Part shown: positions 22,667 through 31,788 of the stretch, piece after piece
Position numbering within the stretch: the first letter of the stretch is position 1
Layout: each line of letters begins with the position of its first letter
NCBI GenBank assembly: GCA_030699825.1
Contig: JAUYKV010000065.1
Coordinates: 1-64,000, forward strand
Direction: 5' to 3'
Length of the DNA stretch: 64,000 nucleotides
Source: Pseudomonas sp.
GTDB lineage: Bacteria > Pseudomonadota > Gammaproteobacteria > Pseudomonadales > Pseudomonadaceae
Translations under genes and position numbers: made by a program
The notes under the pieces: model-generated
What the model was told of the DNA's origin: nothing
Databases searched by the model: none
What the model saw: only the letters and a program-made list of their open reading frames with translations

Positions 22667-24811
22667 ATGAAACAAATTCTCCAGGATTTAGCTAAAGGCG
22701 AGACGCTATTAAAAGGCGCTCCCGCCCCCTTGGTAACACGGAATGCGCTGGTTATCTCCAGCGCGGTGACGCTGGTATCCGCCGGTACCGAACGGATGCT
22801 GGTCGATTTTGGCCGTGCTTCATATCTGGAGAAAGCACGCCAGCAGCCCGAGAAGGTCAAAATGGTGCTGGAGAAAGTCCAGACCGATGGGTTACTGACG
22901 ACCATCGATGCGGTGCAGTCCAAGCTGTCGCAACCGCTGCCTTTGGGTTACTGCAATGTGGGTGTGGTTGCCGAAGTTGGAACGGGTGCCGAAGCCTTCA
23001 AGGTTGGTGATCGCGTTGTGTCCAATGGCGCCCATGCCGATGTGGTGCGTGTACCCAAGAATCTCTGTGCCAAGGTACCGGCCTCAGTGACGGATGAGGA
23101 AGCGGCCTTCGTCGTGGTGGCCAGTATCGGTTTGCAGGGCATTCGTTTAGCGGAACCTACCTTGGGTGAGGCTTTTGTCGTTACCGGGGTAGGCCTGATC
23201 GGGTTGCTGACTGTCCAGCTTTTGCGTGCCCAGGGCTGCCGTGTGCTAGCCATCGATTTCGATGAATCCAAGCTGGAATTGGCTCGCCAGTTCGGCGCGC
23301 AAACCTGCAACCCGGGGAACGGAGAAGATCCGGTCGCCGCGGGCATGGCTTTCAGTCGTGGCCATGGCGTGGATGGGGTCATCATCACAGCTTCGACCAA
23401 GGCCAGCGATCCTGTGATCCAAGCTGCGCGGATGAGCCGCAAGCGCGGGCGCATCGTTCTGGTAGGCGTTACGGGGCTAGAGCTGAATCGTGCCGACTTC
23501 TACGAGAAAGAACTGACGTTCCAGGTTTCATGTTCTTACGGACCCGGTCGTTATGACCCTGTCTATGAGCAACAGGGGCTTGACTACCCTTATGGCTTTG
23601 TGCGTTGGACCGAACAGCGCAATTTTGAGGCAGTGCTGGATATGATGGCCGGCGGTAGCTTGGACGTTAAACCGCTGATCAGCCACCGCTTTGCTTTTGA
23701 AGATGCCGCCAATGCCTACGACTTGTTGACTACGGACAAGTCAGCCTTGGGTATTTTGTTGCAGTACAGCAGCGAGGCAAGCACTCGCTATCAGCGGACT
23801 GTGCCGTTAACGACTAGTGGCGCCTTTGCCTCCGAACGACCAATTATCGGGTTTATCGGCGCAGGTAATTATGCCTCACGGGTTCTGATTCCAGCATTCA
23901 AGGCCGCGGGTGCGCAGTTCCATACCATCGCTACCTCGGGTGGAATCAATGGGGTGATTCACGGTGAGAAAGCCGGGTTTGCTCATGCGACTACTGATAC
24001 CCAGGGGATGTTGGATAATCCTGAGGTCAACACTGTCGTTATCGTCACTCAGCACAATACCCATACTCGTTTTGTTCAGGCTGCGTTAGCGTCCGGCAAG
24101 CATGTCTTTGTTGAGAAACCCCTGGCCATCACGCAAGAAGAATTGGCAAGCGTCGAGTCCGCCTATGCGTTAGCCCAGGGCAGCGGTAAGCCCGCTCGGT
24201 TGATGGTCGGCTTCAACCGTCGATTTGCGCCTCAAGTACAGAAGATGAAAGCGTTGCTGGCGACTGTCAAAGAGCCGAAGACCTTTATGATGACGATGAA
24301 TGCCGGAGCCATACCGGCCGACCATTGGACGCAGGATAATCAGGTCGGTGGTGGGCGCATCATCGGTGAAGCCTGCCATTACATCGACTTGATGCGCTTC
24401 CTGGCCGGTAGCGAAATCGTTTCCGTGCAATGTCGCCGTATGGGCGATTATCCTGGGGTTGCGATCACGGAAGACAAAGCCGCGATCACGCTTGGTTTTG
24501 CCGATGGCTCCTTCGGCACCATCCACTATTTGGCCAATGGTGCGGCGAGCTTCCCCAAAGAGCGGGTCGAGGTGTTTGCGGCCGGACGTGTATTGCAGTT
24601 GGATAACTTCCGCAAGCTCAAGGCTTTTGGCTGGCCGGGCTTCAAGCGAATGAACCTGTGGCGGCAAGACAAAGGTCAGCAGGAATGCTGCAAGCGTTTT
24701 CTGCAGGCTATCCAGTCGGGAGGCGACAACCCTATTCCCGTGGAAGAGATTTTCGAAGTGGCCAGGGTTTCGATTGAAGTGGCCGGTTTGCTACGCAGCC
24801 AAAAGGATTGA
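22667..24811 (+). CDS. Bi-domain oxidoreductase: zinc-alcohol-dehydrogenase-like plus Gfo/Idh/MocA
   Basis: 714 residues with two fused enzymes. Residues 1-365 resemble medium-chain dehydrogenases (VGDRVVSNGAHADVVRVP, FVVTGVGLIGLLTVQLLRAQG) and residues 385-714 are a Gfo/Idh/MocA oxidoreductase (IIGFIGAGNYASRVLIPAF, HVFVEKPLAI, GFNRRFAPQ, GEACHYIDLMRFL). The EKPL lysine and the H-x3-D pair of the second half are intact. Such fusions recur in surface-polysaccharide clusters upstream of heparinase-II/III-like and GT4 genes, exactly as here. The expected substrate is a nucleotide sugar or uronate, but the reaction is unproven. Confidence 0.88.
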   Translation: MKQILQDLAKGETLLKGAPAPLVTRNALVISSAVTLVSAGTERMLVDFGRASYLEKARQQPEKVKMVLEKVQTDGLLTTIDAVQSKLSQPLPLGYCNVGVVAEVGTGAEAFKVGDRVVSNGAHADVVRVPKNLCAKVPASVTDEEAAFVVVASIGLQGIRLAEPTLGEAFVVTGVGLIGLLTVQLLRAQGCRVLAIDFDESKLELARQFGAQTCNPGNGEDPVAAGMAFSRGHGVDGVIITASTKASDPVIQAARMSRKRGRIVLVGVTGLELNRADFYEKELTFQVSCSYGPGRYDPVYEQQGLDYPYGFVRWTEQRNFEAVLDMMAGGSLDVKPLISHRFAFEDAANAYDLLTTDKSALGILLQYSSEASTRYQRTVPLTTSGAFASERPIIGFIGAGNYASRVLIPAFKAAGAQFHTIATSGGINGVIHGEKAGFAHATTDTQGMLDNPEVNTVVIVTQHNTHTRFVQAALASGKHVFVEKPLAITQEELASVESAYALAQGSGKPARLMVGFNRRFAPQVQKMKALLATVKEPKTFMMTMNAGAIPADHWTQDNQVGGGRIIGEACHYIDLMRFLAGSEIVSVQCRRMGDYPGVAITEDKAAITLGFADGSFGTIHYLANGAASFPKERVEVFAAGRVLQLDNFRKLKAFGWPGFKRMNLWRQDKGQQECCKRFLQAIQSGGDNPIPVEEIFEVARVSIEVAGLLRSQKD

Positions 24812-24818
24812 CTGGGGC

Positions 24819-26480
24819 ATGGGCCTTAAACGCATCGGTCGTCTAGCTAGTACGCTGAGGTATTTGACTGCGGAGCAGGTTATCTACCGGCTGTATTATC
24901 GGGCTCGTTCATTGCGGGTCGAGCCTGTGAAGGAAGTGGCCCTGCGTTCATCGATGAGATGGGCATCGCCTGGGTTTATTCAGCTATCTACCTCTGATGG
25001 CCTCGAGTTTTCGTTTCTTGGAGCGAAGGGGCGTATCGACGATTCGGGTTGGAATGCCGCGCAGTACAGCAAGCTGTGGCTGTATAACCTGCATTATCTG
25101 GACGATCTGAATGCCGTCGGGATCGATGAGCAGAATGCTCTGGCTTGCGCTCTGGTGAACCGATGGATAGAGGCTAATCCGCCACCCTCCGGCAATGGCT
25201 GGGAACCTTATCCGCTTTCGCTGCGGATCGTAAATCTGGTCAAGTGGTTTGCTCGCCAAGAGGCTTTGGAGCCGCATTGGCTCGCAAGCCTGGCTACGCA
25301 AATGCAGGCGCTTACCAAGCAGATTGAATATCACATCCTGGGTAACCATCTGTTTGCCAATGGCAAGGCACTGGTATTTGGTGGCAGTTATCTGGCCGGG
25401 CCAGATGCCGAACGATGGCTGGCAAAGGGGCTCCAGATTCTCGATCGGGAGGTTAAGGAACAGTTCCTCGAGGATGGCGCGCATTTCGAGCTATCGCCCA
25501 TGTACCACGCTACGTTGCTGTGGGATATGTGTGACCTGGTGAATCTGGCTGAGCGGGTCGATTTGCCTGAGCTAAAGGCGCGTCTGCCCGAGTGGCGCGC
25601 AGTGGTTACGCGCGGATTGCGCTGGCTGCGCGGTATGCAGCACCCGGATGGCGGGATTTCATTCTTCAATGATGCCGCCTTCGGCATTGCGCCTGTTCTG
25701 TCCGACTTGGAGGCTTATGCCTCCAGATTAAGCGGCTGCTTGCCCGTCGCCGAGAATAGCCCGGCAGCGGCTTTTGTCGTTACCCACCACGCGCAAAGCG
25801 GTTATGCCGCGATCAATCTAGGGGACGGCCACAAAGCCTTGTTAGACCTGGCGAAAGTTGGCCCCGACTATCAGCCAGGGCATGCTCATGCCGATACGCT
25901 CAGCTTTGAGCTAAGCCTTTTCGGGCAACGGATTTTCGTCAATTCGGGCACATCCCGATACGGGGAAGATGCGGAGCGTCATCGTCAACGCAGTACCGCT
26001 GCGCATAATACGGTTGAAGTGGCGGGGGAGAACTCCTCGGAGGTGTGGGCAGGCTTTCGTGTCGCAAGGCGAGCCTTTCCGGTACTGGAAGCCTTGGCTG
26101 CGGATGCTGAGCAGATTCGTGTTCGCGCCTACCACACGGGGTATCGCCGCCTTAAGGGTAAGAACCTGCATCGGCGAGAGTGGCTTTTCAGCGCTAAAGG
26201 CTGTCAGGTCATTGATGAGATCACAGGGGCTTATGGCAATGCTGTGGCCAGGTTGCACGTGCATCCTGACGTGATTTTTGCGTGGAGTGGCGAGACGCTG
26301 GTTGCTGTGCTGGGTGAGGGGCAGCAGATTCGCGTGGTTATCGAGGGCGCTTCCTCGGTAACGCTTCAGCCATCAAGCTGGCATCCTGCGTTCGGTTCGA
26401 CGATTCCTAGTCAATGCATCGTTGCCGAGTGTTCCTCAGGCAAATTGATGACGCATATTAGTTGGAGTGGTTCTGTTTGA
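24819..26480 (+). CDS. Heparinase II/III-like protein of an O-antigen cluster
   Basis: 553 residues from the ATG at 24819; the track start at 24774 overlaps the upstream gene. The N-terminal half is an alpha/alpha toroid (GWEPYPLSLRIVNLVKW, ILGNHLFANGKALVFGG, LSPMYHATLLWD). The C-terminal beta-sandwich has PGHAHADTLSFELSLFGQRIFVNSGTSRY, the heparinase II/III signature with possible catalytic His. No signal peptide is visible, so it seems cytoplasmic, which is odd for a polysaccharide lyase. The fixed association with the bi-domain oxidoreductase and a GT4 gene suggests a biosynthetic or quality-control role rather than degradation. Confidence 0.85.
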   Translation: MGLKRIGRLASTLRYLTAEQVIYRLYYRARSLRVEPVKEVALRSSMRWASPGFIQLSTSDGLEFSFLGAKGRIDDSGWNAAQYSKLWLYNLHYLDDLNAVGIDEQNALACALVNRWIEANPPPSGNGWEPYPLSLRIVNLVKWFARQEALEPHWLASLATQMQALTKQIEYHILGNHLFANGKALVFGGSYLAGPDAERWLAKGLQILDREVKEQFLEDGAHFELSPMYHATLLWDMCDLVNLAERVDLPELKARLPEWRAVVTRGLRWLRGMQHPDGGISFFNDAAFGIAPVLSDLEAYASRLSGCLPVAENSPAAAFVVTHHAQSGYAAINLGDGHKALLDLAKVGPDYQPGHAHADTLSFELSLFGQRIFVNSGTSRYGEDAERHRQRSTAAHNTVEVAGENSSEVWAGFRVARRAFPVLEALAADAEQIRVRAYHTGYRRLKGKNLHRREWLFSAKGCQVIDEITGAYGNAVARLHVHPDVIFAWSGETLVAVLGEGQQIRVVIEGASSVTLQPSSWHPAFGSTIPSQCIVAECSSGKLMTHISWSGSV

Positions 26481-27655
26481 AGCTTTTGATTCTGAGTTTT
26501 TATTATCATCCGGATCTTTCGGCGGGCTCTTTTCGTACGAGCGCCCTGGTTAAAGCGTTGCTTGAGCAGTTACCTGCAGATGCACAGATAGAGCTTATTA
26601 CCACCCTACCTAACCGCTATAGCTCCTTTACTAACGATGCGCCTGAGTATGAGGTTCATCCGCGGCTTACCGTTCACCGTGTTGCCTTGCCTGCTCACCA
26701 GAGTGGCATGATCGATCAGTCTAAGGCCTTCCTCTCCTATGCGCGGGGCGTGTTAAAGCTGGTTAAGGGTAAGCAATACGATCTCGTCTATGCCACTTCT
26801 TCGCGCCTAATGACCGCCGCGCTGGGTGCGTTTGCGGCAAGCCGGTTGCGTGCGCCTCTTTACTTGGATATCCGCGATATTTTTGTGGATACGATCAAGG
26901 ATGTGTTGCCCAGGAAGGTGACGTTGTTCTTGAAGCCGGTATTCTCCTTGCTGGAATCCTGGACTATCCGTCGTGCTGATAAGGTAAACCTGGTTTCGGC
27001 TGGGTTTCTTCCCTATTTCAAAAGCCGTTATCCCAAGCAGCAGTTCTCACTTTTTACCAATGGTATTGATGATGAGTTTATTCAAGCGCAACCCGGGGCT
27101 GACGTCGAGTCTGGCCAAGGTGTGCTTGATGTGGTTTACGCCGGCAATATGGGTGAGGGGCAGGGGCTGCATGCGATTATTCCTACCTTGGCTAAGCGTT
27201 TCGAAGGGCGTCTGCGTTTTCGCTTGATTGGTGATGGTGGCAGGCGTAAGCAATTAGCCGACGCTCTGGCAGCGGTCGGTTGCAGCAACGTAGACCTGTT
27301 AGCGCCGGTCAACCGAAACGCCTTGATCGCAGAATATAAAGCAGCCGATGTGCTATTCCTTCACCTTAACGACCACGACGCATTCAGAAAGGTTCTGCCT
27401 TCTAAGCTGTTCGAGTATGCCGCACTGGGTAAGCCGATATGGGCCGGGGTGGCTGGTTATGCCTCGGAATTCGTGAACACTAATATTAGTAATGCGATGA
27501 CGTTTTCTCCCTGTTGCGTCGAAGAAGCGGTCCATTCTTTTGAAAAACTGCAATTTCGTACCGTGGCACGTGCCGACTTCGTCGAGAATTTTTCGCGGGT
27601 CAATATCATGAAAGACATGGCCATCGACGTAATGGCTTCGGCAAGGAGCGCTTGA
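26477..27655 (+). CDS. Glycosyltransferase, GT4 family (WbuB-like)
   Basis: 392 residues from the TTG at 26477, which overlaps the upstream stop; MKLLILSFYYHPDLSAGSFR is the characteristic start of WbuB-like GT4 enzymes. FTNGIDDEFI, VVYAGNMGEGQGLHAII and VLPSKLFEYAALGKPIWAGV (with the E-x7-E equivalent) support a GT-B fold acting on a nucleotide-sugar donor. It overlaps the following gene by TTGA. In similar clusters this enzyme adds a 6-deoxy-amino sugar such as FucNAc; here that is inference only. Confidence 0.88.
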   Translation: MKLLILSFYYHPDLSAGSFRTSALVKALLEQLPADAQIELITTLPNRYSSFTNDAPEYEVHPRLTVHRVALPAHQSGMIDQSKAFLSYARGVLKLVKGKQYDLVYATSSRLMTAALGAFAASRLRAPLYLDIRDIFVDTIKDVLPRKVTLFLKPVFSLLESWTIRRADKVNLVSAGFLPYFKSRYPKQQFSLFTNGIDDEFIQAQPGADVESGQGVLDVVYAGNMGEGQGLHAIIPTLAKRFEGRLRFRLIGDGGRRKQLADALAAVGCSNVDLLAPVNRNALIAEYKAADVLFLHLNDHDAFRKVLPSKLFEYAALGKPIWAGVAGYASEFVNTNISNAMTFSPCCVEEAVHSFEKLQFRTVARADFVENFSRVNIMKDMAIDVMASARSA

Positions 27656-28617
27656 CGGTGCGTATTGTATTGACTGGCGCGAGCGGCTTTGTTGGGCGCT
27701 GCCTGCTTAATGAGCTGTTAGAGGCTGAACACCAGGTTACGGCAGTACTGCGCAAGCACGCTGCTGGGGTCGATACACGAGCGAGCGTGCAGGTGATCGA
27801 TGACTTTGCTCGTTCTTTGAACTGGGGGGCGCTGCTTAATGGACAGGAAATAGTTGTTCACTGCGCAGCCCGCGTTCATGTCATGAACGATACGTCATCT
27901 GACCCACTTACCGAGTTCCGCAAGGTCAATGTCGAGGGTACTTTGAACCTCGCCCGGCAGGCTGCGGCAGCAGGTGTACGCCGCTTTATCTTTATCAGCT
28001 CGATCAAGGTCAATGGGGAGGGCACGCCTGTAGGTGCGCCTTACCTCGCCGATGCTCAGCCTGCGCCAGCAGACCCGTACGGCATTTCCAAGATGGAAGC
28101 CGAGCAGGGGCTGCGTGCACTTGCAGTCGAAACCGGGATGGAGGTGGTGATTATCCGTCCGGTGTTGGTGTATGGCCCGGGGGTGAAAGCCAACGTCCTC
28201 AGCATGATGAGCTGGCTGCATAAGGGTGTGCCTTTGCCATTTGGGGCTATCCACAACCGGCGCAGCCTGGTCGGCCTGGATAATCTGGTCGATCTGATCG
28301 TGACCTGCATCGATCATCCCGCCGCCGCCAACCAGACCTTTCTGGTCAGCGACGGCGAGGATCTTTCGACTACCGAGTTGTTGCGCAGGATGGGCACTGC
28401 CTTGGGCAAGCCGGCGCGCTTGTTGCCGGTGCCGAGTTGGTTGCTGGAAACGGGGGCGGCGATGCTGGGTAAGCAGGCTCTGTCCCAGCGACTGTGCGGC
28501 TCGCTGCAGGTCGATATCAGCAAGACACGTGAATTACTCAACTGGACACCGCCGGTCAGCGTCGATGAGGCGCTGCACAAGACGGCCAAGCATTTTCTGG
28601 AACAGCAAACCAAATGA
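27652..28617 (+). CDS. wbpV: NAD-dependent epimerase/dehydratase (WbpV/WbpK-like 4-ketoreductase)
   Basis: 321 residues, TTG start in a TTGA overlap (GTG at 27658 is an alternative). It is an extended short-chain dehydrogenase: IVLTGASGFVGRCLLNELL (NAD site), CAARVHVMND, ISSIKVNGEG with catalytic Ser, and PYGISKMEAEQ with the Tyr-x3-Lys pair. P. aeruginosa WbpV and WbpK reduce the 4-keto product of WbpM to UDP-QuiNAc or UDP-FucNAc. Order relative to the wbpL-like gene is as in the P. aeruginosa O6-type locus. Which epimer is made cannot be told from sequence. Confidence 0.85.
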   Translation: MTVRIVLTGASGFVGRCLLNELLEAEHQVTAVLRKHAAGVDTRASVQVIDDFARSLNWGALLNGQEIVVHCAARVHVMNDTSSDPLTEFRKVNVEGTLNLARQAAAAGVRRFIFISSIKVNGEGTPVGAPYLADAQPAPADPYGISKMEAEQGLRALAVETGMEVVIIRPVLVYGPGVKANVLSMMSWLHKGVPLPFGAIHNRRSLVGLDNLVDLIVTCIDHPAAANQTFLVSDGEDLSTTELLRRMGTALGKPARLLPVPSWLLETGAAMLGKQALSQRLCGSLQVDISKTRELLNWTPPVSVDEALHKTAKHFLEQQTK

Positions 28618-29648
28618 GTATCTGGTGGTTATTGCCGGCGGTGGTCGGCGTTTCGCTTTTCATGACCGGCGCCTTGCGTCGTTACGCCCTGACCCGCAGC
28701 CTGATGGATATTCCCAACGCGCGCAGTTCGCATTCGGTGCCAACGCCACGCGGTGGTGGGGTGGCGATTGTCGTGAGCTTTTTGCTGGCCTTGCCGTTGA
28801 TGGCCAGCATGGGTTTGGTCGCTTGGCCTTTGGCCTGGGCATTGTTGGGCGCAGGGGCGGGTATTGCCGTGCTGGGCTTTCTCGACGATCACGGGCATAT
28901 CGCCGCACGCTGGCGCTTGCTCGGGCATTTTGCCGCGGCTATCTGGGCATTGTTCTTGCTCGGTGGTTTGCCGCCGGTGGTTATGTTTGGCTTCACCGTT
29001 GATCTGGGCTGGTTTGGCCATGCGCTGGCGGCGCTGTATCTGGTGTGGCTGCTCAACCTCTACAACTTTATGGACGGCATCGACGGTATCGCCAGTGTCG
29101 AGGCCATTTGCGTGTGCCTGGGTGGTGCCTTGCTGTATGCGCTGTTGGGCTTCACGGGTTCAGCCCAACCTACGGTTTGGGTTATGCCAATGCTGCTGGC
29201 GGCTGCGGTAGCGGGCTTTCTGTTCTGGAATTTTCCGCCTGCACGGATCTTTATGGGCGATGCGGGCAGCGGCTTTCTCGGGATAACCCTGGGCGTGTTG
29301 TCTCTGCAGGCGGCCTGGGTGGCGCCGCAGTTGCTGTGGAGTTGGCTGATCCTGCTCGGGGTGTTTATCGTCGATGCGACCTTCACCTTGCTACGCCGTC
29401 TGTTGCGCGGCGATAAGGTGTATGAGGCTCATCGCAGCCATGCCTATCAGTACGCTTCGCGCCGGTTCGGTCGGCATTTGCCGGTGACTCTGATTGTAGG
29501 GGGCATCAATATCCTGTGGTTGTTGCCCATCGCGCTTTGGGTTGGTTTGGGCGGCATAGACGGCTTGCTTGGGCTGCTGATTGCTTATGTGCCTTTGCTG
29601 GGCCTGGCGGTGAAATACCATGCCGGTGAGTTGGAGCAGCGGGCATGA
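28614..29648 (+). CDS. wbpL: Initiating undecaprenyl-phosphate glycosyltransferase (WbpL/WecA family)
   Basis: 344 residues with about eleven membrane segments. PNT family motifs are complete: IPNARSSHSVPTPRGGG, FLDDHG (DD motif), YNFMDGIDGIAS, PPARIFMGDAGSGFLG and the cytoplasmic HRSHAYQ loop. The enzyme moves a 6-deoxy-HexNAc-1-phosphate or GlcNAc-1-phosphate to undecaprenyl phosphate, the first step of the repeat unit. It overlaps its neighbours by four bases on each side, so it is fully part of the operon. Confidence 0.93.
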   Translation: MSIWWLLPAVVGVSLFMTGALRRYALTRSLMDIPNARSSHSVPTPRGGGVAIVVSFLLALPLMASMGLVAWPLAWALLGAGAGIAVLGFLDDHGHIAARWRLLGHFAAAIWALFLLGGLPPVVMFGFTVDLGWFGHALAALYLVWLLNLYNFMDGIDGIASVEAICVCLGGALLYALLGFTGSAQPTVWVMPMLLAAAVAGFLFWNFPPARIFMGDAGSGFLGITLGVLSLQAAWVAPQLLWSWLILLGVFIVDATFTLLRRLLRGDKVYEAHRSHAYQYASRRFGRHLPVTLIVGGINILWLLPIALWVGLGGIDGLLGLLIAYVPLLGLAVKYHAGELEQRA

Positions 29649-30241
29649 GCGAGCGGACGTTAGTCATCATCGGGGCTGGCGGGCACGGCAAGGCGGTTGC
29701 AGAAGCGGCGCTGCTCAGTGGCGAATGGCAACGAATCGCTTTTGCCGATGACCGTTATCCTGAGTTGCGCGAAACCTTTGGCTGGCCGGTTGTGGCCGAT
29801 GTGGCAGGCTTGGCGGCGCTGGAGATCCAGGTGGCGGGTGCTATTGCTGCGGTTGGCAATAATGCCGTGCGCGAACAGTGGGTCGAGGCTATTCGTGCCG
29901 CCGGGCTGCCCCTGGTGACGGTGGTGCATCCCCGGGCCTGCGTGAGTGCTGCTGCCAGCATTGGTGCGGGTACGGCGATCATGGCGCTGGCGATGGTGGG
30001 CGTCGATGCGAGGGTTGGCGAGGCGGCTATCGTCAATGCCAATGCCACAGTCGATCACGATGCCAGTCTTGGTGATTTTGCCCATCTTGGCGTCGGTGTC
30101 CAGTTAGCGGGTGGCGTGAAAGTTGGTGCCCGGGCCTGGTTGCAGGCGGGGTGTAGCGCGGGGTATCGGGTTGTGGTGGGCGACGGGGTGGTGTGTGCGC
30201 CTGGGACGGTATTGCGGGCAGATGGGGTGGTTGCTGTTTAG
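29645..30241 (+). CDS. PglD-like sugar acetyltransferase (last gene of the O-antigen operon)
   Basis: 198 residues. The N-terminal Rossmann-like domain begins LVIIGAGGHGKAVAEAALLSGE and the C-terminal half is a left-handed beta-helix with NANATVDHDASLGDFAHLGVG, matching PglD/NeuD-type N-acetyltransferases, including the catalytic His-Asp region. It probably N-acetylates a UDP-4-amino sugar or a related intermediate. The start overlaps wbpL by four bases. Its 3' half (29927-30241) reappears three times downstream, at 31156, 32532 and 33711, between TA modules, so this gene end marks the right-hand border of the exchanged region. Confidence 0.88.
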   Translation: MSERTLVIIGAGGHGKAVAEAALLSGEWQRIAFADDRYPELRETFGWPVVADVAGLAALEIQVAGAIAAVGNNAVREQWVEAIRAAGLPLVTVVHPRACVSAAASIGAGTAIMALAMVGVDARVGEAAIVNANATVDHDASLGDFAHLGVGVQLAGGVKVGARAWLQAGCSAGYRVVVGDGVVCAPGTVLRADGVVAV

Positions 30242-30286
30242 GTTGTGTGGGCCGGTGGTGGTGTTGGGCTTCATCTCGGTGATGTT

Positions 30287-30342
30287 TTGATTTTGGGCGG
30301 ACTGCGTCCGCCATCGCGGCCAAGGCCCCTCCTACAGGGGAT
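30287..30342. repeat. REP variant: GCGGACTGCGTCCGCCATCG type
   Basis: It reads GGGCGGACTGCGTCCGCC then ATCGCGGCCAAGGCCCCTCC and TACAGGGG, with inverted short arms. The same unit follows acetyltransferase-tail copy 2 (about 31532, again near 31634) and copy 3 (about 32751), so tail and REP were duplicated together. Confidence 0.7.
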
Positions 30343-30489
30343 TGTGGGGATTGTTGGTGGAAGGGGCCGCTATCACAGCTTGAAGCGGCTCCTGCATGGT
30401 GTGGTGATCTTGGCTCCGTAGGCGCCTGTGTTTGTTAGCTTTTCACTGCTTCATTGTCATGGGTGATCCATTGGATTATAGTTCCGGCT

Positions 30490-30840
30490 ATGTTGATAAC
30501 GATTACTGAACTACCAGAGTACATTCGACGTGCAGATTATTTGTTTAGTGAATCTGAACGTAAGGCTGTTGTTGATTACCTGGCTGAGCATCCAAAGTCT
30601 GGTGACTTGATGGAAGGTACTGGTGGTATTCGTAAACTACGTTGGAGCAGAGGTAACAAAGGCAAAAGTGGTGGTGTTCGTGTGATTTACTACTACCACG
30701 ATGAACGTATCCCTTTGTACTTGCTGACCATGTTTGGAAAAAATGAGCGAGCCAATCTATCAAAGTCAGATCGGAATGCGCTTTCTAAATTAGTCAGCAT
30801 CCTTGTTAGTGCAGCATTGGAGAATGATGATCATGGCTAG
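30490..30840 (+). CDS. RelE/HigB-type toxin
   Basis: 116 residues from the ATG at 30490. The sequence SESERKAVVDYLAEHPKSGDLM, GGIRKLRWSRGNKGKSGGVR and VIYYYHDERIPLYLLTMFGKNE follows the RelE-like HigB2/YgjN-type family of ribosome-dependent or free mRNA interferases; the conserved Arg/Lys-rich strands and the YLLTMFGKNE end are visible. An antitoxin with a helix-turn-helix follows, overlapping by eight bases. Toxin-before-antitoxin order is normal for HigBA. Confidence 0.88.
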   Translation: MLITITELPEYIRRADYLFSESERKAVVDYLAEHPKSGDLMEGTGGIRKLRWSRGNKGKSGGVRVIYYYHDERIPLYLLTMFGKNERANLSKSDRNALSKLVSILVSAALENDDHG

Positions 30841-31117
30841 TGGATATGAAAGTATCGCCCAAGGGCTGCAAGAAGCCATTGACCTTAATAAAGGTGAGAA
30901 GGTCGCAGCCAAAACACACCGCCCTGCAGAAGTGGATGTTGCAGGCATTCGCCGAAACCTGGGGTTAACACAGATGGAATTTGCCTCTAAGTTTTGTATC
31001 AGTGTTTCGACTCTAAGGCATTGGGAAAGAGGTGATCGAACTCCTCATGGTCCGGCGCTGGCGTTACTGCACGTCGTTGCCAAAGAGCCTCAGGCAGTGC
31101 TCAGAGCATTAGGCTGA
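30833..31117 (+). CDS. HigA-like helix-turn-helix antitoxin
   Basis: 94 residues from the ATG at 30833 (GGAG ten bases upstream; ATGs at 30824 and 30827 are alternatives). VAGIRRNLGLTQMEFASKFCISVSTLRHWERGDRTP is a Cro/C1-type HTH typical of the antitoxins paired with RelE-like HigB toxins. The N-terminal 40 residues should bind the toxin. It ends 39 bases before acetyltransferase-tail copy 2, so this module sits precisely between two copies of that tail. Confidence 0.9.
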   Translation: MASGYESIAQGLQEAIDLNKGEKVAAKTHRPAEVDVAGIRRNLGLTQMEFASKFCISVSTLRHWERGDRTPHGPALALLHVVAKEPQAVLRALG

Positions 31118-31155
31118 TCGGGTAACCAGGGAGCTGCCGGCTGAAGTCAGGCACG

Positions 31156-31473
31156 CTGCATCCCCGCGCCTGCGTGAGTCCTGCCGCCACCATTGGTGCG
31201 GGCACGGCGATCATGGCGCTGGCGATGGTGGGTGTCGCTGCGGTGATTGGCAAGGGCGCTATCGTCAATGCCAATGCGACGGTCGATCACGATGCCAGCC
31301 TTGGTGATTTTGCCCATCTTGGGGTCGGTGTTCAGTTGGCGGGTGGCGTGAAGATTGGCGCTCGGGCTTGGTTGCAGGCAGGGTGTAGCGCGGGTTACCG
31401 GGTTGTGGTGGGCGATGGGGTGGTGTGTGCGCCTGGGACGGTATTGCGGGCTGATGGGGTGGTTGCTGGTTAG
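31156..31473 (+). pseudogene. Acetyltransferase 3' fragment (tail copy 2)
   Basis: In frame LHPRACVSPAATIGAGTAIM through LGDFAHLGVGVQLAGG to VLRADGVVAG and a stop, this is the beta-helix half of the acetyltransferase at 29645 with scattered substitutions. The N-terminal domain is absent. The break lies at the start of the 'HPRACVS' segment. The diverged sequence suggests another allele, not a recent duplicate. Confidence 0.85.
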
Positions 31474-31700
31474 GTTGTGTGGCCGGTGGTGGTGTCGGGC
31501 TTGAACTCGGGGGTGGTGTTTTGATTTTTGGGCGGACTGCGTCCGCCATCGCGGCCAAGGCCCCTCCTACAGGGAGTTGTGATGTTTGTGGCTGTTGTGG
31601 GTGGGCCGGGCTTGGTGTGATGTTTTGATTTTGGGCGGACGTTGTCCGCCTTCGCGGCCAAGGCCCCTCCTACAGGGAGTCGTGGTGTTTGTGGCTGTTG
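31474..31700. repeat. Duplicated REP block after tail copy 2
   Basis: Two REP units with GGCGGACTGCGTCCGCC and GGCGGACGTTGTCCGCC cores, each followed by GCGGCCAAGGCCCCTCCTAC, are separated by a GTTGTGGGTGGGCCGGGCTT stretch. No coding frame is supported between 31474 and the HEPN gene. Confidence 0.7.
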
Positions 31701-31788
31701 TGGGTGCCTGGACGATCTTTTACAGTTAGGCTCGTCTAAAGCTGGACAAAATCAGCGTGTTTAACTTTGTAAAAGGCAGGTGGTATCA

